A DNA stretch of 44,957 bases from a virus, in the IMG/VR virus record IMGVR_UViG_3300009012_000002, positions 1 to 44,957 of that record. One strand, written 5' to 3'. The translations under genes were made by a program, and so were the position numbers. A model generated the notes under the pieces. It did no database searches, was not told the origin of the DNA, and worked only from the letters and a program-made list of their open reading frames with translations. Shown piece after piece: positions 21,107 to 30,241 of the stretch; the stretch's first letter is position 1, and each line of letters starts with the position of its first letter.

Positions 21107-22725
21107 TGGCTTTCACTAAAGGAGAATGGAAACCTACAAAAAAGCAAGAGATTTTTCTGTCTCTTCCACTTACAATTAAGGAAGCATTATATGGTGGAGG
21201 AGCCGGTAGTGCCAAAACTGACGTACTACTTATATATGGTTTAGCACATAAGTGGCATGAATATCCTGGGTTCAAACAAGTATTCATGCGTAGAACATTT
21301 CCAGAATTACGTAATGAAGTCATTCCAAGAAGTCGTCAGATATATCCTAAGTTTGGAGCTACATTAAATAAATCAGATATGGCCTGGACATTTCCAGCCC
21401 CAGACCAATTTGGTGGTAGAGGATTATCTAATGCTGGAGCAATGATATTCTTAGGTCAGTGTGAGGATGAAAATGATGTTCATAAATATGATTCAATGGA
21501 AATTAATTTATTCACACCAGATGAGCTTACTAGCTTTCTTGAATATATTTATCTTTACATTGGTTTTACTCGTGTAAGAACTAGTGACCCAAATTTACCA
21601 GCAATCATAAGAGCGGCTGGAATGCCAGGTGGTGTAGGACATACTTTCACAAAGAAAAGATTTGTTGACCCAGCCGATTATGGCACTATCATTGTTGGCC
21701 GTGCTGGTGTTAAAAGAATCTACATCCACGCTACATTAGCTGATAATCCACACATAGACCCAGAATATAAGAAGTCATTAGAAGCATTACCAGAAGCCGA
21801 AAAGAAAGCCAAGCTATATGGAGATTGGAATGCTTATTCTGGACAAGTATTTGATGAGTTTAGAGATAGACCATATCCAGATGAACCAGATAATGCACTA
21901 CATGTAATTGATGAATTTGAGATTCCATCATGGTGGCCCAAAATCGTAATCGGAGATTGGGGATTCGCTGCCATGACTTGGATTGGATTTGGTGCTATTA
22001 GTCCAAGTGGTAGATTATATATTTACAGAGAATTATATTGGATTAAGACTAAGATTGAAGAGTGGGCACCTACTGCAAAGGAATTATTAGATGCAGAGAA
22101 TCCAAGGCTTGTCAAGTTCTGTAAGTCTGCTGGACAAGAACATGGACAAGAACATACTATTCAAGAACAGATTAGTTCGGCATTAGGAAGGCAAATCGAA
22201 TTAACTAATAACAGCCCAGGCAGTAGAATTGCCGGTAAACAATTAATTCATGAATATCTTAGGTGGAGACCAAAGCCTGTCGCTGTTAGAGATGCTAAAT
22301 TTGATTACAATGAAGAACATGCAATGTGGATTATTCGTAATAGAGGAATGGGTGAATATCGTTCTTACATGAATTCATTCGTTTCACCAGAACCAGAAAA
22401 TAATCTTCCTAAATTACAAATATTCAAATCATGTAGGGTTCTAATCGATGCAATTAAAGCATGCTCTTATGATAAGAAACGTATTGAAGACATCGCAGAG
22501 TTTCAAGGTGATGACCCTATTGATGGTCTTCGTTACCTTGTCGATGCTGCGGAACAGTATTTTGAAACTGCTTCTGAAGAGTTTAAGAAAATCCAAAAGC
22601 AAGAAGAGATAATCCAGAGGCTAACGGAGAATGCTGATTGGACAGCATTTTATCGTAATATGAGAACTATTGAGTCTGATGATATGTATAGACCAGTTAG
22701 TAAGTTTCACCATGCGAGGAGATAA
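21106..22725 (+). CDS. terL: Large terminase subunit
   Basis: A 539-residue protein. The N-terminal ATPase has Walker A LYGGGAGSAKTDVLL near residues 29-43, an adenine-binding MRRTFPELRNEV, and a Walker B-like region YDSMEINLFTPDELTSF. The C-terminal nuclease shows WPKIVIGDWGFAA and PSGRLYIYRELYW, as in RNase H-fold headful nucleases. It drives DNA packaging through the portal. It sits upstream of portal, scaffold and capsid genes, in the usual order. Confidence 0.9.
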   Translation: MAFTKGEWKPTKKQEIFLSLPLTIKEALYGGGAGSAKTDVLLIYGLAHKWHEYPGFKQVFMRRTFPELRNEVIPRSRQIYPKFGATLNKSDMAWTFPAPDQFGGRGLSNAGAMIFLGQCEDENDVHKYDSMEINLFTPDELTSFLEYIYLYIGFTRVRTSDPNLPAIIRAAGMPGGVGHTFTKKRFVDPADYGTIIVGRAGVKRIYIHATLADNPHIDPEYKKSLEALPEAEKKAKLYGDWNAYSGQVFDEFRDRPYPDEPDNALHVIDEFEIPSWWPKIVIGDWGFAAMTWIGFGAISPSGRLYIYRELYWIKTKIEEWAPTAKELLDAENPRLVKFCKSAGQEHGQEHTIQEQISSALGRQIELTNNSPGSRIAGKQLIHEYLRWRPKPVAVRDAKFDYNEEHAMWIIRNRGMGEYRSYMNSFVSPEPENNLPKLQIFKSCRVLIDAIKACSYDKKRIEDIAEFQGDDPIDGLRYLVDAAEQYFETASEEFKKIQKQEEIIQRLTENADWTAFYRNMRTIESDDMYRPVSKFHHARR

Positions 22726-22964
22726 TGGCAATAATACCCTTATTGCAACTTGGAGTAGTGACTGCAATTGCACAAAATGCTGTGTTTGCATTGCCACAAA
22801 GAAATGGCGTGATACTAGGAACTAATCCTATTCAATTCTCTCCAGATGGAACTACGTTCGCTGCGGATGTAGCTGCATCTTCTACAGTAGGAGTTCCATA
22901 TGCTGGTGGCTTTGTTAGGTCTACTAATGCTGCCGGTTCGATAGTGATATGTAAGGCAGAATAA
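22725..22964 (+). CDS. Small beta-rich virion-type protein, 79 aa
   Basis: The sequence is strand- and Gly/Ser/Ala-rich (AIAQNAVFALPQRNGVILG, VAASSTVGVPYAGGFVRS). This resembles short decoration- or fibre-like phage proteins, compare 28792..29680. It starts at the terminase stop. No family is firmly recognised. Confidence 0.55.
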   Translation: MAIIPLLQLGVVTAIAQNAVFALPQRNGVILGTNPIQFSPDGTTFAADVAASSTVGVPYAGGFVRSTNAAGSIVICKAE

Positions 22965-23419
22965 TGATTAGATGGATTCATCATCTTCTTGAACCTCATT
23001 GTCCTCATTGTAGAGAAGAGGAACAAGACAAATCTATTTGTCAATCTTGTGAAACATTAAAGCATCAGTTGGAAATTGCTAATTATGAGAAGAAACAAAT
23101 GATGGAAACTATATTAAGAATGAGTAATCCACAGTCGATGTTACCAATCGCTAAAGCGGAAATACCGGAACAAATCAAATCACGGACTATTCCGTGGGTT
23201 GTTCGCAGGCAAATGCTAGAAGCTGAAGATAGAGAAAGAGCCAGATTAATGAGAGCCGCTGACGTGGACAGAGGTGCTAGCGGCGGTGTAAAAGTTAACA
23301 TTGATAAACCCATTGAAAATCAAACTTCAACTTCAGCAATAAGTATTAATCAATCAGCAACAAGTATTAATGAGCTAGAAAAAGAACTTGGTATTGATGA
23401 ACAGAAAGGAATTGGCTAA
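22964..23419 (+). CDS. Zinc-knuckle coiled-coil protein, 151 aa
   Basis: The N-terminus has HCPHCREEEQDKSICQSC, a four-Cys zinc knuckle, followed by a helical segment (HQLEIANYEKKQMMETIL). A Ser/Asn-rich tail (STSAISINQSATSINELEKE) ends the protein. Similar proteins occur between terminase and portal genes. The role is unknown. Confidence 0.55.
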   Translation: MIRWIHHLLEPHCPHCREEEQDKSICQSCETLKHQLEIANYEKKQMMETILRMSNPQSMLPIAKAEIPEQIKSRTIPWVVRRQMLEAEDRERARLMRAADVDRGASGGVKVNIDKPIENQTSTSAISINQSATSINELEKELGIDEQKGIG

Positions 23420-23420
23420 C

Positions 23421-23618
23421 ATGGCAATTGGCCCATCTGGTGGAATGCTCAAAAGAATGTTTGACCCATCTGTTATGAAAAAGAAAATAAAGTCATCTCT
23501 TGGTGTTGCCAAATCTGGTGGACCAAAGATACAAAAGCCTATGTTGAGTATTGGTAGAATTGCTGGTACTAGGCCACAAATTCCTAGAATCAAAGCCATA
23601 TCGGCTAGAGGCTATTAA
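23421..23618 (+). CDS. Small basic protein, 65 aa
   Basis: The start is MAIGPSGGMLKRMFDPSVMK, with AAGGA upstream and two bases after the preceding stop. It is Lys-, Gly- and Pro-rich (KKKIKSSLGVAKSGGPK), probably disordered. Its location among head genes suggests a virion or assembly role, not proven. Confidence 0.55.
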   Translation: MAIGPSGGMLKRMFDPSVMKKKIKSSLGVAKSGGPKIQKPMLSIGRIAGTRPQIPRIKAISARGY

Positions 23619-23619
23619 C

Positions 23620-23778
23620 ATGCCAGCAAAATCAGCCAAACAATATAGATTCATGCAGATGATGGCTCATAATCCTGAAAAGAAAAGAACCAAAGGACCT
23701 GGACCATCACAAGCCGTTGCTGAAGAAATGATTCATAAAACTCCAGCATCTAAGAGGAAGCAATTTGCTAAACGATAA
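23620..23778 (+). CDS. Small basic protein, 52 aa
   Basis: Starts MPAKSAKQYRFMQMMAHN and contains GPGPSQAVAEEMIHKTP, a pattern seen in small proteins found near portal genes in many phages. It ends KRKQFAKR. A longer frame starting at 23551 would run inside the preceding gene. The stop overlaps the next ATG as TAATG. Confidence 0.65.
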   Translation: MPAKSAKQYRFMQMMAHNPEKKRTKGPGPSQAVAEEMIHKTPASKRKQFAKR

Positions 23779-23933
23779 TGGCTAGGACAGCACAAGAGAA
23801 ATTTGAAAAGCAATTGGAAAAACAAAAGGCTGATTTATCTGATACTATTGGTGAAGCTCAAGAAGTAAAAACTCAACGAGCCGTTGATGAGATAAGACAG
23901 AAGATTCTAAGTCAACAGCCAAAAGAAGAGTAA
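23778..23933 (+). CDS. 51-aa coiled-coil protein
   Basis: Frame MARTAQEKFEKQLEKQKADL through a second helix to QQPKEE. It is charged and helical throughout. Start and stop each share a base with neighbours (TAATG), linking it to the portal gene downstream. Confidence 0.65.
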   Translation: MARTAQEKFEKQLEKQKADLSDTIGEAQEVKTQRAVDEIRQKILSQQPKEE

Positions 23934-26260
23934 TGCCTAAGACTGAGCAAGAAAAAGATAAAATTCGTAACTTACTTAAGACAGTTGCGAATCACTTTGA
24001 CAAAGAGGATAGGTCTGCCCGTGAACGCCAATTAAGGAATTGGAGAAGACTAAAATTACTTTGGGAGGGATTTCAGCGTGTATGGTATTCTGAAGTAGCT
24101 CATGATTGGCGTATATGGGATGAAGAATTAAGTAATGCTGACAATGACCAAGCATTCTACGATAAGCCAATCAATGTATTTCGTGCATATCTTGAAAGTA
24201 TCATAGCGGCTCTATCAATTACAATTCCTAGTATCAAATGTTTTCCTGATGATGCTGACAATCCAATTGACTTAAGCACAGCTAAAGCTGGAGATAAGAT
24301 TGCACAATTAATTTATCGTCATAATGATGCACCTCTCTTATGGCTACATGCATTATATATTAATATGACTGAGGGTATGACTGCTTGTTATTCATATCCA
24401 AAAGCTGATGAGTCTTACGGAACATACAAAGAGAATAAATATGAAGATATAGCGCAAGAATCATACATATGTCCACAGTGCCAGAATCCACTAGAAGATG
24501 ACTTATTTACTAAACAAGAGATTGATGAGTATCAGCCAGATGATGAAGATGTAGAACTTCATGATTTAATCGTTAACGAACATAAAGTAGTTTGTCCTCA
24601 GTGCGCGGCAGAGTTAGACCCAGACTTACAGAAGTCAACATTAGTTGTAACACGACTAGTCAATCAGAAGACCATACCAAAAGCAAGAATTTGTTTAGAG
24701 GTATATGGTGGATTGTATGTGAAGGTACCGAATTATGCTATGGACCAAAAAGATGTTCCATATTTAATATTCAGTTATGAAACACATTACTCAAATGCTC
24801 TTGATAGATATAAGCACTTAAGAGATAAGTTTACTAGTTCTGGAAAGATTGGTCCTTCTGGTGGTGGAATGTATGACCCGTATGAACAATGGGCTAGACT
24901 ATCTCCACAATATAGAGGTGAATACCCAGTACATAATGTCACAGTTCGTAATTGTTGGCTAAGGCCATCATCATTTAACGTATTGGGCAATGAAGATGAT
25001 GTTAAATTGCTAAAAAAAGAATATCCAGATGGAGCTAAATTAGTTCTGATTAATGATGAATGGGCTGAGGATTGTAATGAGAATCTTGATGATTGCTGGA
25101 CAATTCTTAAGAATCCGATGGCTGATTACATTCATTATTATCCTACTGGCTCGCTGCTAGTCAGTGTTCAAGATATTACAAATGATTTGATTTCTCTAGT
25201 CATTCAGACTATTGAACATGGTATTCAACAGACATTTGCTGACCCAGGAGTTTTGAATTTTGAGAAATATCGTCAAGCTGAGACAATACCTGGTGGTATA
25301 TTTCCAGCCGTTCCTAAGACTGGCAAGACAGTGAGTGAAGGATTCTTTGAGACTAGAACAGCAACACTAAGTCAAGAAGTGTTACCATTCTTCCAACAAA
25401 TTCAATCGCTAGGACAGGTTGTTAGCGGTGCTCTTCCAAGTTTATTTGGTGGGCAAATGACCGGCTCTCGTACTGCTAGTGAGTATAGCATGAGCAGAGC
25501 ACAAGCATTACAACGCTTACAGAATACTTGGAAGATGTTTACATTTTGGTGGAAGACAATCTTTGCCAAAGTCATTCCAATGTATATTGAAGAAGTCCAA
25601 GAAGATGAGAAGTCAGTTGAGAAGACTGAACAAGGTAACTTTATTAATGTATTTATTCGTAAGGCTGAACTTGAAGGTACAATTGGTAGAGTTGAACTAG
25701 AAGCAAATGAGAACCTTCCAATTACATGGAGCCAACGTAAAGACGTTTATATGGAACTGGTAAAGGCTCAGAATCCACAGATTCTACAGGCTCTTGCATC
25801 TCCTGAGAATATTAAGAGCTTAGTTGAATCTATTGGACTTGATAGTTTCATTGTTCCTGGTGAAGACGATAGACAAAAGCAATATGAAGAAATAAGATTA
25901 CTAATTAATTCTGAGCCTATTACTCAACCTCCAGACCCAGTTCAATCTATGCAGGCTCAGGTAAATGGATTACCACCACCACAAGAGACCGAAATACCAT
26001 CTGTAGAGATAGACCCAGATTTAGATAATCATGATATTGAAGCTGATGTTTGTAGAACTTATTTAGTTTCTGATGCAGGGAGATTACTTAAACTTGAAAA
26101 TCCGCTTGGATATAAGAATGTATTACTTCATATGAAAGCTCATATGGAGATGATTAAACAAGGACTTATGCAACAGCAACAGCCGCAACAACAACCGCAA
26201 CAGCCTGGTGGCACTAATATGCCGCTAGCGGAGCAAACTAATGTCGCCACCGGTCAGTGA
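23933..26260 (+). CDS. Portal protein, with an inserted zinc-knuckle region
   Basis: A 775-residue protein located between terminase and capsid genes. It starts with a helical region (SARERQLRNWRRLKLLWEG) and shows portal-like segments (INVFRAYLESIIAALSITIP, PSLFGGQMTGSRTASEYS). Two CPQC motifs near residues 180 and 221 flank an acidic loop, giving a probable four-Cys zinc site not found in typical portals. The C-terminal 25 residues are Gln/Pro-rich. It forms the DNA gate of the head. Confidence 0.85.
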   Translation: MPKTEQEKDKIRNLLKTVANHFDKEDRSARERQLRNWRRLKLLWEGFQRVWYSEVAHDWRIWDEELSNADNDQAFYDKPINVFRAYLESIIAALSITIPSIKCFPDDADNPIDLSTAKAGDKIAQLIYRHNDAPLLWLHALYINMTEGMTACYSYPKADESYGTYKENKYEDIAQESYICPQCQNPLEDDLFTKQEIDEYQPDDEDVELHDLIVNEHKVVCPQCAAELDPDLQKSTLVVTRLVNQKTIPKARICLEVYGGLYVKVPNYAMDQKDVPYLIFSYETHYSNALDRYKHLRDKFTSSGKIGPSGGGMYDPYEQWARLSPQYRGEYPVHNVTVRNCWLRPSSFNVLGNEDDVKLLKKEYPDGAKLVLINDEWAEDCNENLDDCWTILKNPMADYIHYYPTGSLLVSVQDITNDLISLVIQTIEHGIQQTFADPGVLNFEKYRQAETIPGGIFPAVPKTGKTVSEGFFETRTATLSQEVLPFFQQIQSLGQVVSGALPSLFGGQMTGSRTASEYSMSRAQALQRLQNTWKMFTFWWKTIFAKVIPMYIEEVQEDEKSVEKTEQGNFINVFIRKAELEGTIGRVELEANENLPITWSQRKDVYMELVKAQNPQILQALASPENIKSLVESIGLDSFIVPGEDDRQKQYEEIRLLINSEPITQPPDPVQSMQAQVNGLPPPQETEIPSVEIDPDLDNHDIEADVCRTYLVSDAGRLLKLENPLGYKNVLLHMKAHMEMIKQGLMQQQQPQQQPQQPGGTNMPLAEQTNVATGQ

Positions 26261-27533
26261 TACAACACCTATTGAAGATAAGGCGTTGAGTCGTGAGGAT
26301 GTAATTGACTTCCTCTCTGAAGATTCGACTGAACAAGAAGTTATTGAACTGGAAAAAGATACTAAGAAACCAAAAGAAGATAAAACTAAAGAAGATAAAA
26401 AAGAGACTAAAGAAGAAGTTAAAGAAGGAGACGAAGAAGAAAAAGTAGAGACGAAGTCTCTAGAAGATGAAATAGAAGAAGAACTAGAGGAACCGGATGA
26501 AGAGAAGCTAGAATTAATAGCTCCAGTTGGAAGAAAAGAGATTCTAGCTAAGTATCCAGAGATATTCAAAGATTTTCCATATCTTGAAAAGGCTTATTAC
26601 CGGGAAAGAGCATATACTGAGATTCTGCCAACGATTGAAGATGCTAAGGTTGCCGTTGAGAAGGCAGAACGATTAGATACTTATGAAGCTGAAATTATGG
26701 GCGGCTCTACTGAAACATTACTCCAAGCCGTTCTCAACACAGACCGCGAATCATTCTCAAAAGTTGTAGATAATTATCTTCCAACTCTGTATAAGGTTGA
26801 TGAGAGTGCTTATTATCATACTATTGGAAATGTAATCAAGCATACGATTATGACAATGGTAAGAGATGGGAAAGAGCATGGGACAGATGAACTAATCCAA
26901 GCTGCTGATGTTGTCAACCAATATATCTTTGGAACTAAACAATTTACGCCTCCACAGCGGCTAGCTAAAGATGAAGTTAAAGATGACGCTAAAGAATCAG
27001 AAGTTGATGAACGAGAAGTTCAATTTACACAGCGTCAATTTGAAGTTGCTAAGAATGACATTACTACTAGAACAGATAACATTCTGAAGTCTACTATTGA
27101 TAAGAATATTGACCCTAATGAATCAATGACCGATTATGTTAAGAAGAGTGCAACTAGAGAGGTTTTCGATACACTCGAAAGAGTAATCTCTGAAGATACG
27201 CGTTTCCGAACTGTTCTTGATAAGCTCTGGGAGAGAGCATTTAATGATGATTTTAGCACAGAGTCGATGGACAGAATCAAATCAGCCTATTTGTCCAAGG
27301 CCAAGACACTGTTGCCTTCTATCATTAAGAAATCTAGAAATGAAGCATTAAGAGGACTTGGTAAGAGAGTCCGAGATGATAGTGATACTGATACAAAAGA
27401 TAAGAAAGGTCCTTTACCTGTTGGTAAGACTAGGAGTTCTTCCACCTCCCCTCAAAGTGGAAAAGCAGATAAGGACAAAGCCAAAGCCATTCCAAGAGGA
27501 ATGTCAACTTTGGAATATTTGAGTCAAGATTGA
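26241..27533 (+). CDS. Scaffold-like head assembly protein
   Basis: A 430-residue protein. Residues 35-85 are almost only Glu, Asp, Lys and Thr (KKETKEEVKEGDEEEKVE). A helical middle (AKVAVEKAERLDTYEAEIM) and a basic tail (KKSRNEALRGLGKRVRDD) follow. Position directly before the major capsid gene, acidic N-terminus and basic C-terminal helix fit a podoviral scaffold. It overlaps the portal gene by 20 bp. Confidence 0.7.
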   Translation: MSPPVSDTTPIEDKALSREDVIDFLSEDSTEQEVIELEKDTKKPKEDKTKEDKKETKEEVKEGDEEEKVETKSLEDEIEEELEEPDEEKLELIAPVGRKEILAKYPEIFKDFPYLEKAYYRERAYTEILPTIEDAKVAVEKAERLDTYEAEIMGGSTETLLQAVLNTDRESFSKVVDNYLPTLYKVDESAYYHTIGNVIKHTIMTMVRDGKEHGTDELIQAADVVNQYIFGTKQFTPPQRLAKDEVKDDAKESEVDEREVQFTQRQFEVAKNDITTRTDNILKSTIDKNIDPNESMTDYVKKSATREVFDTLERVISEDTRFRTVLDKLWERAFNDDFSTESMDRIKSAYLSKAKTLLPSIIKKSRNEALRGLGKRVRDDSDTDTKDKKGPLPVGKTRSSSTSPQSGKADKDKAKAIPRGMSTLEYLSQD

Positions 27534-27542
27534 GGGATTAAC

Positions 27543-28790
27543 ATGGCACTTGTTGAGTCTCAAGTTACCGCTCTAGAATTAGAGCGTGTAATTCCGAAGA
27601 TTCGAACTCTATTTGAACGTGATGACAAATTCTTCTCTAACATTCAGAAGAGAGATGTTGAGAAGATTTCTAATCGTCAGATGAGGGTACCACTTGAATT
27701 ACGACCTGGTGGTTCTTTCCAATATTTCAATCCTGATGGTGGAGATTTGGGACGTGGTGGTGGACCAACTTTCGACAAAGCTGTTCTATCATCTGTATTC
27801 GTCTCAGAGAACATCGAATATACCAAGCTAGCGCAGTGGGCAACTGATGATGATAGAAAGTCTATTATCAACGGTGTTCGCAGGCTTACTGCAACTGCAT
27901 TAGATGAATTGCGTCGGCAACTGGACGCACAAATGATGCAGCCTGGTGATGGTACTATTGGAACTGTTACTAGTGATACACCTGCTGGTGGTAGTAATGT
28001 TATTGTGCTAACCACTGATGGATTTGGTGCAAGGCTAATGAGATTTGGACAGACTGTTCAAGTCTTTAATGCTGCTCTCACGACGAATCGTGGTAGCGGC
28101 TTGATAACAAACTGGGATGTTGAAAACAAGACTGTTAGTATCACTCCACAGATTGCTGGTGTGATTGCTACTGATAGGATTGTCACTGGTGGTATAAGTG
28201 CTCCAACGTCTCTACCTGCTTTATTTGGTATTCCATATCATCATTCAAATGCTTCTACAGGAACGTGGCTTGGCTTCAGCCGTTCTACGACTCCTGAGAT
28301 ACGTGCAAATAGAGTAAACGCTGCATCAGCGGCTTTGTCATTGCCGTTCCCACGGTTGGCAATCAATAAGATTGGTAATCGTATTGGAATTGATAATGAT
28401 TTTGCTCCTAACGCATGGATGCATCCTGCTCAAAAGGCGGCTTACGAAGAGATTGGTCAGCTAGTATCGACCATTTTCAAGAAGCCATCTGATGAGTCAC
28501 TCAATATGTATTTCGATGGTATGCAAATGGCTGGTGCCGCAGTCAAATGCTCCTTTAACTGGGATAAGACGCGTATTGATTTCGTAACTGACAGTGTATG
28601 GGGCCGTGGTGAAATTCTACCACTTGGATTCTATACAACTGATGGAAGAAATATATTTGAAATTCGCGGTGCATCAGGTGGAGTCGCAACTGCTGAGATT
28701 TTCTACATGGTGGTAGGAACTCAGACATTTGTAAACAATCCTGCTGGCTGCTCATTTATTGATACATTGGCTGTTCCGGCAGGTTACTAA
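27543..28790 (+). CDS. Major capsid protein
   Basis: A 415-residue protein directly after the scaffold gene. It starts MALVESQVTALELERVIPKI and contains capsid-like segments (FERDDKFFSNIQKR, GGSFQYFNPDGGDLG, LDELRRQLDAQMMQPGDG, MHPAQKAAYEEIGQLVSTI). An HK97-type fold is expected for the place and size but cannot be shown by eye. Confidence 0.75.
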   Translation: MALVESQVTALELERVIPKIRTLFERDDKFFSNIQKRDVEKISNRQMRVPLELRPGGSFQYFNPDGGDLGRGGGPTFDKAVLSSVFVSENIEYTKLAQWATDDDRKSIINGVRRLTATALDELRRQLDAQMMQPGDGTIGTVTSDTPAGGSNVIVLTTDGFGARLMRFGQTVQVFNAALTTNRGSGLITNWDVENKTVSITPQIAGVIATDRIVTGGISAPTSLPALFGIPYHHSNASTGTWLGFSRSTTPEIRANRVNAASAALSLPFPRLAINKIGNRIGIDNDFAPNAWMHPAQKAAYEEIGQLVSTIFKKPSDESLNMYFDGMQMAGAAVKCSFNWDKTRIDFVTDSVWGRGEILPLGFYTTDGRNIFEIRGASGGVATAEIFYMVVGTQTFVNNPAGCSFIDTLAVPAGY

Positions 28791-28791
28791 T

Positions 28792-29013
28792 ATGCCAAGT
28801 CAAGCAACAATAACAGCTAAGACCGGGCCTGCCACACAGGCAACGGCACTAGTCGTTAGCAACGTAATAGAGTACAGAGTTGATTTAGTTAATAGGGTTA
28901 TTCTGGTGAGGACATCAGACCAACCCAGTAGATGGCTTGATTATGAATTAGTTGGCGTTACCACTTTTACGACATCTATCAGTGGTGCCAACTATACATT
29001 AACAATTAGCTAA
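28792..29013 (+). CDS. Small beta-rich virion protein, 73 aa
   Basis: Start MPSQATITAKTGPATQATAL, one base after the capsid stop; a longer upstream frame would overlap the capsid gene. Strands (VVSNVIEYRVDLVNRVILVR, TTFTTSISGANYTLTIS) suggest a beta sandwich. It may be a head decoration or stabilising protein. Confidence 0.6.
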   Translation: MPSQATITAKTGPATQATALVVSNVIEYRVDLVNRVILVRTSDQPSRWLDYELVGVTTFTTSISGANYTLTIS

Positions 29014-29037
29014 TATGGAATCTATGGAGGTGGAGGA

Positions 29038-29337
29038 ATGATTCCTGGTTTAACAAGTAAGCTATCAGAACAGAACGTTGCTGCTGCTTCTACACTTCAG
29101 CAACACACAGATATTATGAGAATTAACGATACTACAGCTACTACAGTTCTAGTTACCATTCTTCCGGCCTTTGCTGGATTTAGTGGTGTACTATTTCTGC
29201 AGAATAAGAGCGGTGCATCCTTAACGTGGACTACTGCTGGAAATATTATTACTACTGGTACGCTTCTCACCAACAGAATGGCTATTCTTGTCTTCAGTAA
29301 AGTTGAAGGCAAATGGTCAGTGTGCAACGATACGTAA
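29038..29337 (+). CDS. Small beta-rich virion protein, 99 aa
   Basis: Begins MIPGLTSKLSEQNVAAASTL and has strands in TTVLVTILPAFAGFSGVLFL and SLTWTTAGNIITTGTLLTN. The AGNI segment recurs in the next gene (TTAGNIQNIST), hinting at two related decoration or fibre-like domains. GGAGGTGGAGGA directly precedes the ATG. Confidence 0.6.
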   Translation: MIPGLTSKLSEQNVAAASTLQQHTDIMRINDTTATTVLVTILPAFAGFSGVLFLQNKSGASLTWTTAGNIITTGTLLTNRMAILVFSKVEGKWSVCNDT

Positions 29338-29350
29338 GGAGGGACAAAAA

Positions 29351-29680
29351 TTGCCTGACCTGAGCTTTCAAGATTTATCTACAGTAGGAAGTGATAAGAG
29401 TTCTAAGCCTGCAACGATTGCATCAGCAGCTACTGTAGCACCTACTACGTTCCTTAGTTTTATTACCGGAACTGTAGCAATTGTCACCATTACACCTCCG
29501 GTGTCTGGTGCTCATATGTTATGCTTCGTATACACAACAACAACTCCAGTAGCAAATACAACTGCTGGTAACATTCAAAATATTTCTACGCCAGCTACAA
29601 ATATTCCTGCGTTCTATGTATTTGACCCTATTACGGCAAAATACTTCGCTGGTAAACTGGCTGTTGCGGCGGCTAGTTAA
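29351..29680 (+). CDS. Beta-rich virion protein, 109 aa, TTG start
   Basis: The start is a TTG (LPDLSFQDL) seven bases after the strong ribosome binding site TAAGGAGGG, which itself includes the upstream stop. Strands and small residues dominate (TFLSFITGTVAIVTITPP, SGAHMLCFVYTTTTPV). It shares an AGNI-containing segment with the preceding gene. Confidence 0.65.
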   Translation: MPDLSFQDLSTVGSDKSSKPATIASAATVAPTTFLSFITGTVAIVTITPPVSGAHMLCFVYTTTTPVANTTAGNIQNISTPATNIPAFYVFDPITAKYFAGKLAVAAAS

Positions 29681-30241
29681 ATGGTAACGGCAAGCCAGGT
29701 CAATATTGCAAATGCATCTCTCATTCGTGGGTGGATGTCTGAGCAAGAATTGACTTGGCTTGCAAATGTAGCCACTAGATGTAATGTTATTGTTGAATTT
29801 GGTTCATATTGTGGACGTTCGGCAAGGGTATTAGCTGATAATACTGATGGAATTGTATATGCTGTAGACCCTTGGAATGGTGATTATCCTGGTAGATTTG
29901 TAGATGCAATGGCAGAAATTAATACGTTTGTAATGCCAGAATTTGTGAAGAACCTCAAAGACCATATAAATGCTAAGAAAGTTATTCCGGTTAGAACATG
30001 GTCAGAATGCTTCGAGCTTCCTACTGGCGTTAGTGCTGATTTTGTCTTTATTGATGGAGACCATAGATACTTAGAAGTCAAGAAAGATATAATGAAAGCT
30101 AAATCATTGCTAAGACCTGGTGGAATGTTAGCTGGTCATGATTATGGTCATTATGGTTTTATGGAAGTCAATAAAGCAGTAGATGAGTTACTTGGGAAGA
30201 TTGAGGTCGAAGATACTATATGGTGGACCGAAAAGTTTTGA
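29681..30241 (+). CDS. SAM-dependent methyltransferase
   Basis: A 186-residue class I methyltransferase. Motif I is VIVEFGSYCGRSARVLAD, motif II VYAVDPWNGDY, and motif IV SADFVFIDGDHRYLEVKKD. PGGMLAGHDYGHYGF follows, as in the Methyltransf_24 group that often acts on sugars. It overlaps the glycosyltransferase gene, so the two may modify the same glycan. Confidence 0.8.
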   Translation: MVTASQVNIANASLIRGWMSEQELTWLANVATRCNVIVEFGSYCGRSARVLADNTDGIVYAVDPWNGDYPGRFVDAMAEINTFVMPEFVKNLKDHINAKKVIPVRTWSECFELPTGVSADFVFIDGDHRYLEVKKDIMKAKSLLRPGGMLAGHDYGHYGFMEVNKAVDELLGKIEVEDTIWWTEKF

